Of a DNA stretch of 64,000 nt, positions 7,293-15,887 are shown in pieces. This DNA is from Brevibacillus sp. SYP-B805 (GTDB taxonomy: Bacteria > Bacillota > Bacilli > Brevibacillales > Brevibacillaceae). Both the position numbers and the translations under genes were made by a program. A model generated the notes under the pieces. It searched no databases. It had not been told where the DNA came from and saw only the letters and a list, made by a program, of their open reading frames with translations. How positions within the stretch are numbered: the stretch's first letter is position 1; each line of letters begins with the position of its first letter. The stretch covers positions 62,001-126,000 of the forward strand of contig NZ_JAALGD010000009.1 in the NCBI RefSeq assembly GCF_011059135.1, in the 5' to 3' direction.

Positions 7293-8540
7293 ATGAAACG
7301 GATCAGCGAAGCAGTCCAGCGGCTGAAAACATGGTATGTCCGCTACGATACGGCCATCTGGGTGCGCGTATGGGGAACGGTGTTAACCTCCATGACGGGG
7401 TTTATGCTCCGCCCCTTTCTGGTTTTATACCTGTATGACAAACTGGGCGGCTCCATCCTGCTGCCGATGGTGGTGGTGGGCCTGCAGCCGTTCACCGGGA
7501 TGATCGTCGGCCTCATGGGCGGCGGACTCTCGGACCGGTATGGGCGCAAGCCGGTCATGCTGGTCGCGCTGGCGATACAGACCTTGTCGATGTTGGGGTT
7601 CGTGTTCGCCGAGACGGTGTGGCACTTCGCTCTTCTGACCGTGATGAACGGGCTGGGCGGCTCGCTCTTTTTCCCGGCGGCCAACGCCCAGGTGAGCGAT
7701 GTGGTGCCGGAGGATCGGCGCGCCGAGGTGTTTGCGCTCCTGCACACGGCGCTGAACGTGGGCGCGGCGGCGGGACCGCTGATGGGTCTGGTGCTGTTCA
7801 CCCAAAACCCGGCCCTGGTCTTCAGCAGCGCCTCGCTGGCCTTCCTGTGCTATGGGGCCATGCTCTGGTGGAAAGTGCCGGAGACCCTGCCGGTGGACGG
7901 GGGCGGCCCCACGCGCCGGACTGACGCGCCAAAACTGGAGCTGCGGGAGCACAGGAGACTCCTGTGGATCACCATCCTGGCGGTTCCGGTCAGCATGCTG
8001 TATGCCCAGGTGGAGACCGTCCTGCCGCTGCATCTGAAGAGCCGGTTTGCGGATTACCAGACGATCTTCGCCTGGCTGATGACGATCAACGGGACAACCG
8101 TCATCCTGCTGCAGATGTGGCTGGCCAAGCGGACCGAGCATCTCTCCTCCCACAAGGTGATTCTCGCCGCTTACCTGATCTTGGTGGCGGTTGCCTGCGG
8201 CTATGCGTTTGCGCCGGCATTTGCGGTGCTGGTGGCGGTGGAGATGCTGTTCACCGTCGGCGAGATGCTGGTCGGACCGCATATGCAAAAAGCGATCTCC
8301 CTGATGGCACCGCCGGAAATGCGCGGCCGGTATTTCTCCATCTACGGGATGAACTGGCAGATCTCCCGGGCGGTCGGACCGCTGCTGGGAGGCGCAGCAT
8401 TCACCCGCCTCGGCGGTGTAGGCAGTTTCCTGTTGGTCGCCCTGACTTTGCTGGTTGCCGGATTCTTTCAATACCGGATGGTGCAAGCGGCTGCCGACAA
8501 GCAGGCCAACAGCGTAAAGGCAAGCGCAGTGACCGGATAG
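7293..8540 (+). CDS. MFS transporter, probable sugar or drug efflux
   Basis: The 415-aa protein shows about 12 membrane segments and the MFS motif between helices 2 and 3 (GGGLSDRYGRKP). ATG 7293 is taken as the start because GGACGGATAGG precedes it. The longer frame from 7194 encodes an Arg/Trp-rich stretch unlike family members. It is divergent from the broken SgrR-like gene, mirroring the MFS/SgrR-like pair at 14.5-17.7 kb. In enterobacteria SgrR sits next to the SetA sugar exporter, so a sugar or sugar-phosphate stress role is plausible. Its former regulator now appears to be dead. The substrate is unknown. Confidence 0.85.
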   Translation: MKRISEAVQRLKTWYVRYDTAIWVRVWGTVLTSMTGFMLRPFLVLYLYDKLGGSILLPMVVVGLQPFTGMIVGLMGGGLSDRYGRKPVMLVALAIQTLSMLGFVFAETVWHFALLTVMNGLGGSLFFPAANAQVSDVVPEDRRAEVFALLHTALNVGAAAGPLMGLVLFTQNPALVFSSASLAFLCYGAMLWWKVPETLPVDGGGPTRRTDAPKLELREHRRLLWITILAVPVSMLYAQVETVLPLHLKSRFADYQTIFAWLMTINGTTVILLQMWLAKRTEHLSSHKVILAAYLILVAVACGYAFAPAFAVLVAVEMLFTVGEMLVGPHMQKAISLMAPPEMRGRYFSIYGMNWQISRAVGPLLGGAAFTRLGGVGSFLLVALTLLVAGFFQYRMVQAAADKQANSVKASAVTG

Positions 8541-8559
8541 CGGGTTCCTCGGTGAGCAG

Positions 8560-8599
8560 CCCCGGATGAAACGATTCGTTCATCCGGGGTTATTTTTTT
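8560..8599 (+). terminator. Terminator of the MFS gene
   Basis: A perfect 11-bp stem (CCCCGGATGAA, 8560-8570, with TTCATCCGGGG, 8579-8589) is followed by TTATTTTTTT. A second weaker hairpin (GAGCCG 8637-8642, CGGCTC 8665-8670, then six T) lies further on. Confidence 0.9.
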
Positions 8600-8690
8600 G
8601 GGAAAAGCGTTTACTCTCACCATAAAATCGGGAGCGGAGCCGCCAGCGTCGATAACGTCCCGCCCGGCTCTTTTTTGTGAATTTTTTATA

Positions 8691-8719
8691 TTGACATAAA
8701 ACAAACCGTTCGCTACGAT
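8691..8719 (+). promoter_or_regulatory. Sigma-A promoter of the amino-sugar operon
   Basis: TTGACA (8691-8696), a 17-bp spacer and TACGAT (8714-8719) lie about 60 bp before the ROK gene. The spacer contains ACAAACCGTTCGC, which resembles the downstream operator arms, so the repressor may also touch the promoter. Confidence 0.75.
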
Positions 8720-8728
8720 AAAGATGCA

Positions 8729-8757
8729 AGTTTGTTTTAATTGCGAACAAACAAACT
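8729..8757 (+). promoter_or_regulatory. Operator for the ROK repressor (XylR-type)
   Basis: The inverted repeat AGTTTGTTT (8729-8737) ... AAACAAACT (8749-8757), spaced by 11 nt, lies between the promoter and the ROK start. Its arms closely resemble the operator bound by Bacillus XylR, also a ROK protein. Autoregulation of the operon is the natural reading. Confidence 0.7.
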
Positions 8758-8777
8758 AGATCAGAAGGGTAGAGACA

Positions 8778-9920
8778 ATGGAGAAAAACGCCATATCGAA
8801 GCTGATTAAAAACACCAATCACTCTCTGGTACTCGAATTGATCCGTTCCGAGCAGCCGATCAGCAGGGCTGCCATCGCGAAGAGGCTTGGCCTTAGCCGT
8901 TCCACCGTCTCTTCGATTGTCGACGACCTTCTGCACAAGAAAATCATCATCGAGCTGGGGCTCGGCAGTTCCACCAAGGAAGGCGGCAGGCGGGGGATTG
9001 AATTGGGGTTCAATCCGAAGTCGGCTTATGGGGTAGGTGTCGATATCGGTGGAACCAAAGTGCTGATCATCATTACGGATTGGGACGGTGAGGTTGTTTA
9101 CAAGACGAAACTGAAAACGTCTTCAAACGTGGATGATCTGGTCTCCATGATCAAGGAAAGCATCCGGCAGTCCGGCGTCAATGAACAGCTGATCATCGCG
9201 ATGGGCGTAGGCGTGCCGGCCATTACCAACACCAGGAAGGGGATCGTGGTGGATTCTCCGGCGCTGGGGTGGCAGAATCTCCCGCTGCGGGAAGCCATGC
9301 AGCAGCACTTTTCCTTCCCGGTGTTCATCAACAACGATGTCAGGTGCGCAGCCCTTGGGGAGAAGTGGCTGGGGTCCGGCGGCCAGTCGCGCCACATGGT
9401 GTTCATTGCCTTTGGAACCGGCGTCGGCTGCGCGATTGTCTCCAATGGCGAGCTGATCGAAGGGCACAGCTATTCGGCCGGGGAGATCGGCTACCTGATT
9501 GACATGCTGGATGTCCGGAATGGTCAGGAAAACAGCGTAGGCCGCTTTGGCACCTTTGAAAACCGGACCTCCGGCACGGCTCTGTCGAAACACGGCTTTA
9601 CCGGAGCCGAGCTGTTCCGGCAGTACCAGCATGGCAATCCCCAAGCGGTCGCCGTGATTGACCAATTTATTCTGGATGTATCGATTGCGATTGCCAATAT
9701 CTGCAGCCTGCTCAACCCGGAGAAGGTGGTCCTGGGCGGCGGCGTATCCGAGTCCATGCATCAGATTTTGGACAAGGTGACCGACAATATTAAGAAATTT
9801 ACGCCCAATCATCCCAAAGTGGAGCTGGCCCGCTTGGGGACGGACGCAGGCGGTCTGGGAGCAATCGCATATGCTTTTCAAAAAATACAGGAAGCGAATG
9901 AAAAGGGGGATTTTGAATGA
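8778..9920 (+). CDS. ROK-family transcriptional repressor (NagC/XylR type)
   Basis: The 380-aa protein has an N-terminal winged helix (about residues 14-60, with ISRAAIAKRLGLSRSTVSSI) and then a ROK/sugar-kinase fold. VDIGGTKV at about 88-95 is the phosphate-binding motif and FGTGVGCAI is a second glycine loop. The CxCGxxGC zinc motif of most ROK proteins is not seen; the corresponding region reads GRFGTFENRTSG. It heads an operon with sugar ABC uptake genes and nagB, so the inducer is probably an amino sugar or its phosphate. Its stop codon overlaps the next start (ATGA). Confidence 0.9.
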   Translation: MEKNAISKLIKNTNHSLVLELIRSEQPISRAAIAKRLGLSRSTVSSIVDDLLHKKIIIELGLGSSTKEGGRRGIELGFNPKSAYGVGVDIGGTKVLIIITDWDGEVVYKTKLKTSSNVDDLVSMIKESIRQSGVNEQLIIAMGVGVPAITNTRKGIVVDSPALGWQNLPLREAMQQHFSFPVFINNDVRCAALGEKWLGSGGQSRHMVFIAFGTGVGCAIVSNGELIEGHSYSAGEIGYLIDMLDVRNGQENSVGRFGTFENRTSGTALSKHGFTGAELFRQYQHGNPQAVAVIDQFILDVSIAIANICSLLNPEKVVLGGGVSESMHQILDKVTDNIKKFTPNHPKVELARLGTDAGGLGAIAYAFQKIQEANEKGDFE

Positions 9921-11191
9921 AAAAATTCTGGAGCATGGCGCTGTCTTCCATCCTGGTTGCGGCTTCGCTCGCCGGTTGCGGCGCCGGCAAGGAAAATGCC
10001 GGTTCTTCGGCCGACAGCGGGCCGGTAACCCTGAATGCCATTTTCATGAAGCAGGCGGGGTACAGCGAGGACGACATCACGGCCATCACGAAAGAGTTTA
10101 TGAGCAAAAACCCGAATATCAAGGTAAATACGACATTTGTTCCGTATGAGGCGCTGGAGCAAAAAATCCTGACAGGCGCGCCGAACGGGGGCTATGACGT
10201 TGTCCTGATCGACGCCCCCTGGACCGCGAAGTTTGCCAAAGCGGGCATTGTGCAGGAGGTTACCGATAAATTGCCGGAAGCGGACCGGCAGGATATTTTC
10301 GCCGGGGCGCTGGATGCCGTCTCTTATGAAGGCAAGCTGTACGGCCTCCCGTGGCTGAACGATACGAAGTTTCTCTTCTACAACAAAGAGATGCTGAAAA
10401 AGGCGGGCTTCTCCAACCCCCCCAAGACATGGGACGAGCTGATGGCGCAGGCGAAAGTGATCAAGGAGAAAGGCATCGTGGAGTACCCGATCGTCTGGAG
10501 CTGGAAGCAGGCAGAAGCGCTCTCCTGCGACTTTACGACCCTGTCCGAAACGTTTGGCGGCAAGCTGGTGCGGGACGGCAAGCCGACCCTGACCGATGAA
10601 GGCAATCAAAAGGCGCTGGACTTCATGGTGCAAAGCCTGAAAGACGGCATCAGCAACCCGAAATCGACCGAATTCCTGGAGGAGGATGTGCGGGGCGTCT
10701 TCTCCAGCGGCAAAGCGGCGTTTGCCCTGAACTGGACCTACATGTACAACCTCGCCAATGACAAGACCCAATCCCAGGTAGCGGGACAGGTGGGCATTGC
10801 GCCAAGCCCGGGGCAAGGCAGCGTGGTCAGCGCTTCCGTCAACGGCGGCATGGGGGTGGCGCTCGCCAAAGGCAGCAAGCATCCGGAAGAGGCCTGGAAA
10901 TACATGGAATACCTCTCTTCCAAGGAAGTGCAAAAGAAATACGCCAAAAACGCCCTTCCCATCTGGAAATCGCTCTATGATGACAAGGATGTGATTGCCA
11001 CCAACCCGGAAGTCGTGGCCGCTTCCAAAGTGCAGTACAACTATCTGGCTAACCGTCCGCAGGTTCCCTGGTACGGCAGCCTTTCCACGGAGCTGCAGGT
11101 AAGCATCCAGCAGGCGCTGCTGGGTCAAAAATCGACCAAGGATGCATTGGCCGAGCTGCAGCAAAAAGCGGAGGAACTCGCGAACAAGTAG
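9917..11191 (+). CDS. ABC transporter extracellular sugar-binding lipoprotein
   Basis: The 424-aa product has a lipoprotein signal ending in the lipobox LAGC at about residue 20. A family 1 solute-binding fold follows, recognisable from the YEALEQKI region, LPWLNDTKFLFYNKEML and the C-terminal helices with YMEYLSSKEVQKKY. It should be anchored outside the membrane and deliver a sugar or short oligosaccharide to the two permeases that follow. NagB at the operon end suggests N-acetylglucosamine, chitobiose or glucosamine. ATG 9917 overlaps the ROK stop, indicating coupling. Confidence 0.92.
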   Translation: MKKFWSMALSSILVAASLAGCGAGKENAGSSADSGPVTLNAIFMKQAGYSEDDITAITKEFMSKNPNIKVNTTFVPYEALEQKILTGAPNGGYDVVLIDAPWTAKFAKAGIVQEVTDKLPEADRQDIFAGALDAVSYEGKLYGLPWLNDTKFLFYNKEMLKKAGFSNPPKTWDELMAQAKVIKEKGIVEYPIVWSWKQAEALSCDFTTLSETFGGKLVRDGKPTLTDEGNQKALDFMVQSLKDGISNPKSTEFLEEDVRGVFSSGKAAFALNWTYMYNLANDKTQSQVAGQVGIAPSPGQGSVVSASVNGGMGVALAKGSKHPEEAWKYMEYLSSKEVQKKYAKNALPIWKSLYDDKDVIATNPEVVAASKVQYNYLANRPQVPWYGSLSTELQVSIQQALLGQKSTKDALAELQQKAEELANK

Positions 11192-11243
11192 GAGTGGCAA
11201 GGGGGGTTCTCCCCCTTTTCTTCTTCGGAGAAAGGGGTACAGC

Positions 11244-12128
11244 ATGAAGAGGAAGCTTAGCGATGCTCAATTTGCATGGCTCATCATTGCTCCGTCCGTT
11301 GTCATTGTATTCGGCATCGTCTTGTATCCGCTGTTTGAAACGTTTTTATACAGTCTGAAAGATCTGGATTTGTCCGCCGGCAGCCTCGGCGACTATGTCT
11401 GGCTGCACAACTACCTTGAGATTTTATCAGATGGGGATTTTTGGGCCTCTGCGGGGCGAACGGCCTATTTCGCGGCGGTCTCCATTTCCCTGGAGCTGAT
11501 CCTCGGTACGCTGATCGCGCTGCTCCTGAACGAGGAGATCAAGGGCAAAACCTTCCTACGCTCGATCATCATCATTCCGTGGGCTGTGCCCACCATCGTC
11601 AACGGGGCGATGTGGAAATGGATCTATCACAGCGAATACGGGGCCTTGAACGCACTGCTGACACAGCTTCATCTCATCGATCACTACCATTCCTGGCTGA
11701 ACAGCCCGTGGATGGCGATGAACATGGTGATCATTGCGGACGTCTGGAAAATGACCCCGCTGGTGACGATCTTTCTGCTGGCGTCCCTGCAGCTGGTGAA
11801 CAAGTCGGTCTATGAGGCAGCCATGGTGGATGGCGCGGGGATGATCAGACGGTTTTTTACCTTGACCCTTCCTTACCTGAAGCCGACGCTGCTGGTGATC
11901 ATCGTGATGCGAACGATGGAGACGTTCAAGGTGTTTGACATCATTTACGCCATCACGCAGGGCGGCCCGGCGAACGGCACCATGGTCCTGACCTACCAGG
12001 CCTACTTGAAAGCATTCAGCAACCTGCAGTACTCGCAGGGGGCCACCATTTCCTATCTGATCGGCATGATGATCGCCCTGTTAACCTACGGGTACGTGAA
12101 AATGCTGAAGAGAGGGGAGGCGGCGTAA
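11244..12128 (+). CDS. Sugar ABC transporter permease (MalF-like)
   Basis: The 294-aa protein starts at ATG 11244, after an AAAGGGG site, with MKRKLSDAQFAW and a first membrane helix. About six helices are seen. The cytoplasmic EAA loop (EAAMVDGAGMIRRFFTLTLP) that contacts the ATPase lies at about residues 190-210. It pairs with the permease at 12130. No ATP-binding subunit is encoded in this operon, so the pair probably shares a multi-task sugar ATPase of the MsmX type encoded elsewhere. Confidence 0.92.
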   Translation: MKRKLSDAQFAWLIIAPSVVIVFGIVLYPLFETFLYSLKDLDLSAGSLGDYVWLHNYLEILSDGDFWASAGRTAYFAAVSISLELILGTLIALLLNEEIKGKTFLRSIIIIPWAVPTIVNGAMWKWIYHSEYGALNALLTQLHLIDHYHSWLNSPWMAMNMVIIADVWKMTPLVTIFLLASLQLVNKSVYEAAMVDGAGMIRRFFTLTLPYLKPTLLVIIVMRTMETFKVFDIIYAITQGGPANGTMVLTYQAYLKAFSNLQYSQGATISYLIGMMIALLTYGYVKMLKRGEAA

Positions 12129-12129
12129 G

Positions 12130-12975
12130 ATGAGAAGCAAACCGTTCCGGCTGCTCCAGTACGCATTCGCGCTGTGCGTGGCGGTCTTCACGCTGGCCCC
12201 GTTTGCGTGGCTGGTGATCTCCAGCGTCTCCTACCAAAAGGATCTGACAACCACGCCGCTGAAGTGGATTCCGGACAACCTGACCTTTGAGCGCTACCGG
12301 GATATCTTCACCAATCCGGACAACGAGATGGCGTACGCATTTAAAATGGCGATGATCAACAGCTTCACGGTGGCCTCCACGGTGACCGTCATCGCCCTGA
12401 TCGTCGGGGGATTGGCCGCCTACGCCATTTCGCGGTACCGGTTCCGGTTCCGGGAGAAGCTGGTCTATCTCTTCCTGTTCACGTACATGATCCCGTCCGT
12501 CGTCATCGTCATCCCGCTCTATTTGCTTTTCAGCGAGATGCAAATGCTGGACTCCAAAATGACGCTGGTGCTGCTGGATCTAACCTTCGTCATACCCTTC
12601 GTCATTTGGGTCATGCAAAGCTATTTTGATTCCATTTCGAAAGAGTTTGACGAAGCGGCGGCGGTGGACGGCTGCAGCCGGCTGCAGACGCTCTGGTACG
12701 TGGTCTTTCCGATCGTGCGGCCCGGAATCATCGCGACAGGCATCTTGGCTTTTCTGCTCGCCTGGGATGAATTCTTTTTCTCCCTGCTGTTCACGTCTTC
12801 GCTTGAGGCAAAAACCATTTCGGTGGCCATCGCCGAATTCAGCGGCAAAAACGCGGTGGATTACGGGATGATCGCAACGGGCGGGGTCTTGGCATCCATT
12901 CCTCCCCTCCTCATCGCGATCGTCTTCCAGCGCTATCTGGTGCGAGGCATGGTTGCCGGTGGCATAAAAGAATAA
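12130..12975 (+). CDS. Sugar ABC transporter permease (MalG-like)
   Basis: The 281-aa protein has six predicted membrane helices and an EAA loop (EAAAVDGCSRLQTLWYVVFP) at about residues 178-197. The C-terminus (VRGMVAGGIKE) is characteristic of MalG-type permeases. It starts directly after the stop of the partner permease, so the two are translated in step. Its role is the second half of the membrane channel for the sugar bound by the lipoprotein at 9917. Confidence 0.93.
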   Translation: MRSKPFRLLQYAFALCVAVFTLAPFAWLVISSVSYQKDLTTTPLKWIPDNLTFERYRDIFTNPDNEMAYAFKMAMINSFTVASTVTVIALIVGGLAAYAISRYRFRFREKLVYLFLFTYMIPSVVIVIPLYLLFSEMQMLDSKMTLVLLDLTFVIPFVIWVMQSYFDSISKEFDEAAAVDGCSRLQTLWYVVFPIVRPGIIATGILAFLLAWDEFFFSLLFTSSLEAKTISVAIAEFSGKNAVDYGMIATGGVLASIPPLLIAIVFQRYLVRGMVAGGIKE

Positions 12976-12999
12976 GAGAGAAAAAGGGAGGCCATACGG

Positions 13000-13734
13000 A
13001 TGAATCTGCATGTGTTTGAAAGCTATGAAGAGATGTCGGTAAACGTTGCCCAATGCATCATCGATCTGGTAAAGGAGAAGCCGGACGCCCTGATCTGCCT
13101 GCCCGGCGGCAGTACCCCGCTTGGAACCTACCGGGAGCTTGTCAAGGCGGTGCAGGAGGGGCGCGTGGATTTCAGCCGGGTAACCTTCGTGGGGCTGGAT
13201 GAGTTTGTCGGTTTGGGGCGCGAAGATGAAGGAAGCTGCCAGCATTTTCTGTTCACAGAGGTATACGGGCCGCTGGGGATCAAGGAGTCGCAGATTCACC
13301 TCTTTGACGCCAAGGCCAGCGACCTGCAGGCGGAGTGCCGGCGCATCGATGAACTGCTCTTCCGGCGCGGCCCGCTTGATCTGATTCTGCTGGGCATCGG
13401 CGTGAACGGGCATCTGGGGTTCAACGAGCCGGGCGTTTCCTTTGACAGCTACTGCCATGTGGTCGACCTGGATGAGGTGACGAAAACAGTGGGGCAGAAA
13501 TATTTCAAGGAACCGAAACAGCTCTCCCAGGGGATCACGCTGGGCATCAAGCATATGCTGGAGGCCAGAAAAGTGGTATTGGCGGCGAATGGTCCCCAAA
13601 AAGCGGAGGCCGTCTACCAGGCCCTCCGGGGGGAAGTTACCCCGTCCCTGCCGGCCAGCGTGCTGCAAACCCATCCGAACGCCCATTTCTATCTGGATAA
13701 GGCGGCTTATGCCAAAGTGGAAGAAACACGTTAA
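13000..13734 (+). CDS. nagB: Glucosamine-6-phosphate deaminase
   Basis: The 244-aa enzyme converts glucosamine 6-phosphate to fructose 6-phosphate and ammonia. The sugar-phosphate loop LPGGSTPLGTY lies at residues 34-44, the catalytic acid region LDEFVGL at 66-72 and LGIGVNGHLGFNEPG at 131-145, with His138 and Glu143. Asn136 stands where the enterobacterial enzyme has Asp, as is common in Bacillota. It is the last gene of the ROK-ABC operon and points to an amino-sugar substrate. No nagA or amino-sugar kinase gene is present here, so deacetylation or phosphorylation must be encoded elsewhere. Confidence 0.93.
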   Translation: MNLHVFESYEEMSVNVAQCIIDLVKEKPDALICLPGGSTPLGTYRELVKAVQEGRVDFSRVTFVGLDEFVGLGREDEGSCQHFLFTEVYGPLGIKESQIHLFDAKASDLQAECRRIDELLFRRGPLDLILLGIGVNGHLGFNEPGVSFDSYCHVVDLDEVTKTVGQKYFKEPKQLSQGITLGIKHMLEARKVVLAANGPQKAEAVYQALRGEVTPSLPASVLQTHPNAHFYLDKAAYAKVEETR

Positions 13735-13766
13735 AAAAGGAAGGCCTTCGATTCGGAAGGCCTTCC
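13733..13766 (-). terminator. Hairpin between nagB and the GNAT gene
   Basis: A perfect 10-bp stem GGAAGGCCTT (13739-13748) / AAGGCCTTCC (13757-13766) is flanked on the nagB side by AAAAAA, so a U-tail forms on the minus strand. It would end leftward transcripts from the GNAT gene and may also hold the nagB mRNA end. Confidence 0.7.
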
Positions 13767-13767
13767 G

Positions 13768-13830
13768 TGTCATGGGGGATGGTTCCCGCCCGCTCTCCCG
13801 GCGACCGGCGGCCCATCGCTCCATGCTTCA
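13768..13830 (-). repeat. Structured repeat element, copy 2 (internally deleted)
   Basis: Read on the plus strand, 13769-13806 aligns with the reversed right end of the repeat at 3.8 kb, with several changes: ATGGTTCCCGCCCGCTCTC here against ATGGTTCCTGCTCGCTCTC at 57.1 kb. It then jumps straight to the left end, seen as GGCCCATCGCTCCATGCTTC (13810-13829). About 150 bp of interior is missing. It abuts the hairpin at 13739-13766. Confidence 0.65.
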
Positions 13831-13851
13831 CCCTTATTCTGCAGCTTCGGT

Positions 13852-14358
13852 TCATATCAATTTGTAATAGATAACGGTGGCATGCAGTTCCCCGTTTGCC
13901 GACCTGGCATAGTTCGGGATTCGCCCCGCTTCCACGAAGCCGATTGACGCATAGAGGCGATTGGAAGGGTCTCCTTCCCGGGTATCGAGAACCAAAAGGG
14001 AGAGACCTTCTTGTTTGGCCCGTTCTTCCGCTTTTTGCATCAATGCGCGGCCAATCCCGCTGCGTCGATAAGCAGGATGAGTCATTAATTTGGCGATTTC
14101 CCCCCTGTGCCTGCCGTTCTGCCTGGTACATAGATGCAGCTGGACGCTTCCGACGATCTGATTGTTGATTTTCGCGATCCACAAGATCACATCAGGTTTC
14201 AAGACGGATTCCCAATATTGTTTCGCTTCCGAACGTTTCAGGGGTGGCAGAAAACCGATTGACGCCCCATCCTCTACCACCTCTACGAGAAGTTCCGCAA
14301 GCTGATCAATATGTTCTTCCATGGCATCTATTTCTTCAATCTTCCCATCACGAAACAA
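13852..14358 (-). CDS. GNAT-family N-acetyltransferase
   Basis: The protein (about 168 aa from TTG 14358) has the acetyl-CoA-binding signature of GNAT enzymes in motif A, LMTHPAYRRSGIGRALMQKA. LDTREGDPSNRLYASIGF follows near the C-terminus. EVVEDGASIGFLPPL near the N-terminus is typical of one Bacillus-group subfamily of unknown substrate. The TTG at 14358 is preferred because GGAGGGG lies 6 nt upstream. An ATG at 14373 is possible but has no SD. It is monocistronic, ending toward the hairpin at 13.74 kb. Confidence 0.8.
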   Translation of the reverse strand: MFRDGKIEEIDAMEEHIDQLAELLVEVVEDGASIGFLPPLKRSEAKQYWESVLKPDVILWIAKINNQIVGSVQLHLCTRQNGRHRGEIAKLMTHPAYRRSGIGRALMQKAEERAKQEGLSLLVLDTREGDPSNRLYASIGFVEAGRIPNYARSANGELHATVIYYKLI

Positions 14359-14517
14359 CCCAAACCCCTCCATGCGGCATGATTGTTTCCATTTACTATA
14401 GACGAAGTATTGTTTTCGCACAACAAGCATGTCAGATATTCTTACAAACAATCCCTGTCCGCTCCGTGACGATCCACGGGACGAGCACCGGAAACATATC
14501 CCGGGCGCTCGTTTTTT

Positions 14518-15762
14518 CTACTTCAATCCCCACAAGGAAAGCCGACGGTAGACGAGAAAGATCAAGAGATTGCTCACAGCCGCTCCGAGAAACACACACT
14601 TCGTCCCCAGGGTTTCGGCAATCCATCCCGACCCGTATATGGTAAAGACCATGCCCAGTTTGAAAATGGACCCTGTAATGCCGCTGATGCGCCCGATCAA
14701 ATGGGAGGGCGTGGTCTCCTGCCGGTACGTCCAGATGCAGATGTTCTCGATGGTGCCGATCATCCCGGTGAAAAAGAGCGACACGCACATCAACCAGGCG
14801 CTATCGGCCAGAACCATCACCAAATAGGCGGCGCCAAGCGACAGGATGGTGATTCCCAACAGCCGGCCGGTCGGGATATATTTCCGGCACAGTTCCACCA
14901 GCATGCTGCCTGCCAGCCCCCCGAGCCCTGCGGAAGACAAGACCATCCCGAGCTGGGAGTTGGCAAGGTGCAGATGATCCTTGGCGAAGAAGACCACCAT
15001 GGCGTCAAACATGCCGGCCGTGGCGTTGAGGAAGATCACCAGCAGCGTGATCAGCCACAAGGGCCTGTTCGCGAGAAGTTCCTGCCAGCCCTCGCGAAAC
15101 TCCTGCAGAAACGCGCTTCGCCCGGCAGCGGGCGCAAAGCTATCCGTATCCAGAAACGACAGCAGCAGCAGGGCAAGGGAAAAGGAACATGCCGTGATCA
15201 ACAGCCCGTTGTGCAGGGCGGAAAACATCAGGATAATGCCGGAAATGGCTGGTCCCATGATGTCGATCAGCGTCCAGATCAAGGAGAACTTCGCGTTGGC
15301 GGATGTGAGCAGATGTTTGGGCACCGCGAGCTTCACGATGCTGACCCGCGCGTTGCCGTAGCCATAATTGCAGGTCATCAGGAAGAACCCGGCGATGTAA
15401 AAATAAAGCAGACTGGCCTTGCCGAACTGTACCAACAGGAAAAGGGCAAGCAGGATGACCGCCTGCAGGAACACCATCGTCTGCGTCCAGCGCTTCTTGT
15501 TAAACCGATCGACCAGCACCCCGATAAACATGGCGAGCAGCAGGTTGGGCAGGAATTCGATCGCCCGCATGGTGGCCATATATACGGAGGAATGGGTCAT
15601 CTGGTAGATGATGAGCGGCAGCGCCAGTTCATATACCTTGCTGCCGAAACTGATGACGGCCCCCGAGAGAAACAGGATCAGAAAGCTGCGGTTCTGCCAG
15701 ACCGTGTTGGAGGGGCGCGGCTCCGCTTTCGGTGCGAGTGTGTCGGTCTGTAAGGTAGACAT
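14518..15762 (-). CDS. MFS transporter paired with an SgrR-like regulator
   Basis: The 414-aa protein has about 12 membrane segments and an N-terminal half starting VWQNRSFLILFLSGAVISFG. FIGVLVDRFNKKRW corresponds to the loop 2-3 motif. It resembles MFS exporters of the SetA/MdfA-like or macrolide-efflux type. It is divergent from the SgrR-like gene at 15888 over a 125-bp gap, so that protein probably controls it. The pair duplicates the arrangement at 6.7-8.5 kb, where the regulator is broken. A hairpin with its T-run on the opposite strand lies just beyond its stop (about 14479-14516). Confidence 0.85.
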   Translation of the reverse strand: MSTLQTDTLAPKAEPRPSNTVWQNRSFLILFLSGAVISFGSKVYELALPLIIYQMTHSSVYMATMRAIEFLPNLLLAMFIGVLVDRFNKKRWTQTMVFLQAVILLALFLLVQFGKASLLYFYIAGFFLMTCNYGYGNARVSIVKLAVPKHLLTSANAKFSLIWTLIDIMGPAISGIILMFSALHNGLLITACSFSLALLLLSFLDTDSFAPAAGRSAFLQEFREGWQELLANRPLWLITLLVIFLNATAGMFDAMVVFFAKDHLHLANSQLGMVLSSAGLGGLAGSMLVELCRKYIPTGRLLGITILSLGAAYLVMVLADSAWLMCVSLFFTGMIGTIENICIWTYRQETTPSHLIGRISGITGSIFKLGMVFTIYGSGWIAETLGTKCVFLGAAVSNLLIFLVYRRLSLWGLK

Positions 15763-15887
15763 GGATTTTCCCCCTTTGCATCCGATACTTGCTCTTTTTA
15801 TTTTTTTCTGGTGAAAGGGGAAGAAAAAGTGTAAGCTTTCCTTGTCATGATTTCCCCTTTTTGGGAATGGGGCGGGAGGAAAACGCC

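Noticed and set aside
8596-8616. Catabolite-repression (cre) site near the ROK operon
   Set aside because: AAGCGTTTAC matches one half of the consensus, but the other half is poor, so I do not claim it.
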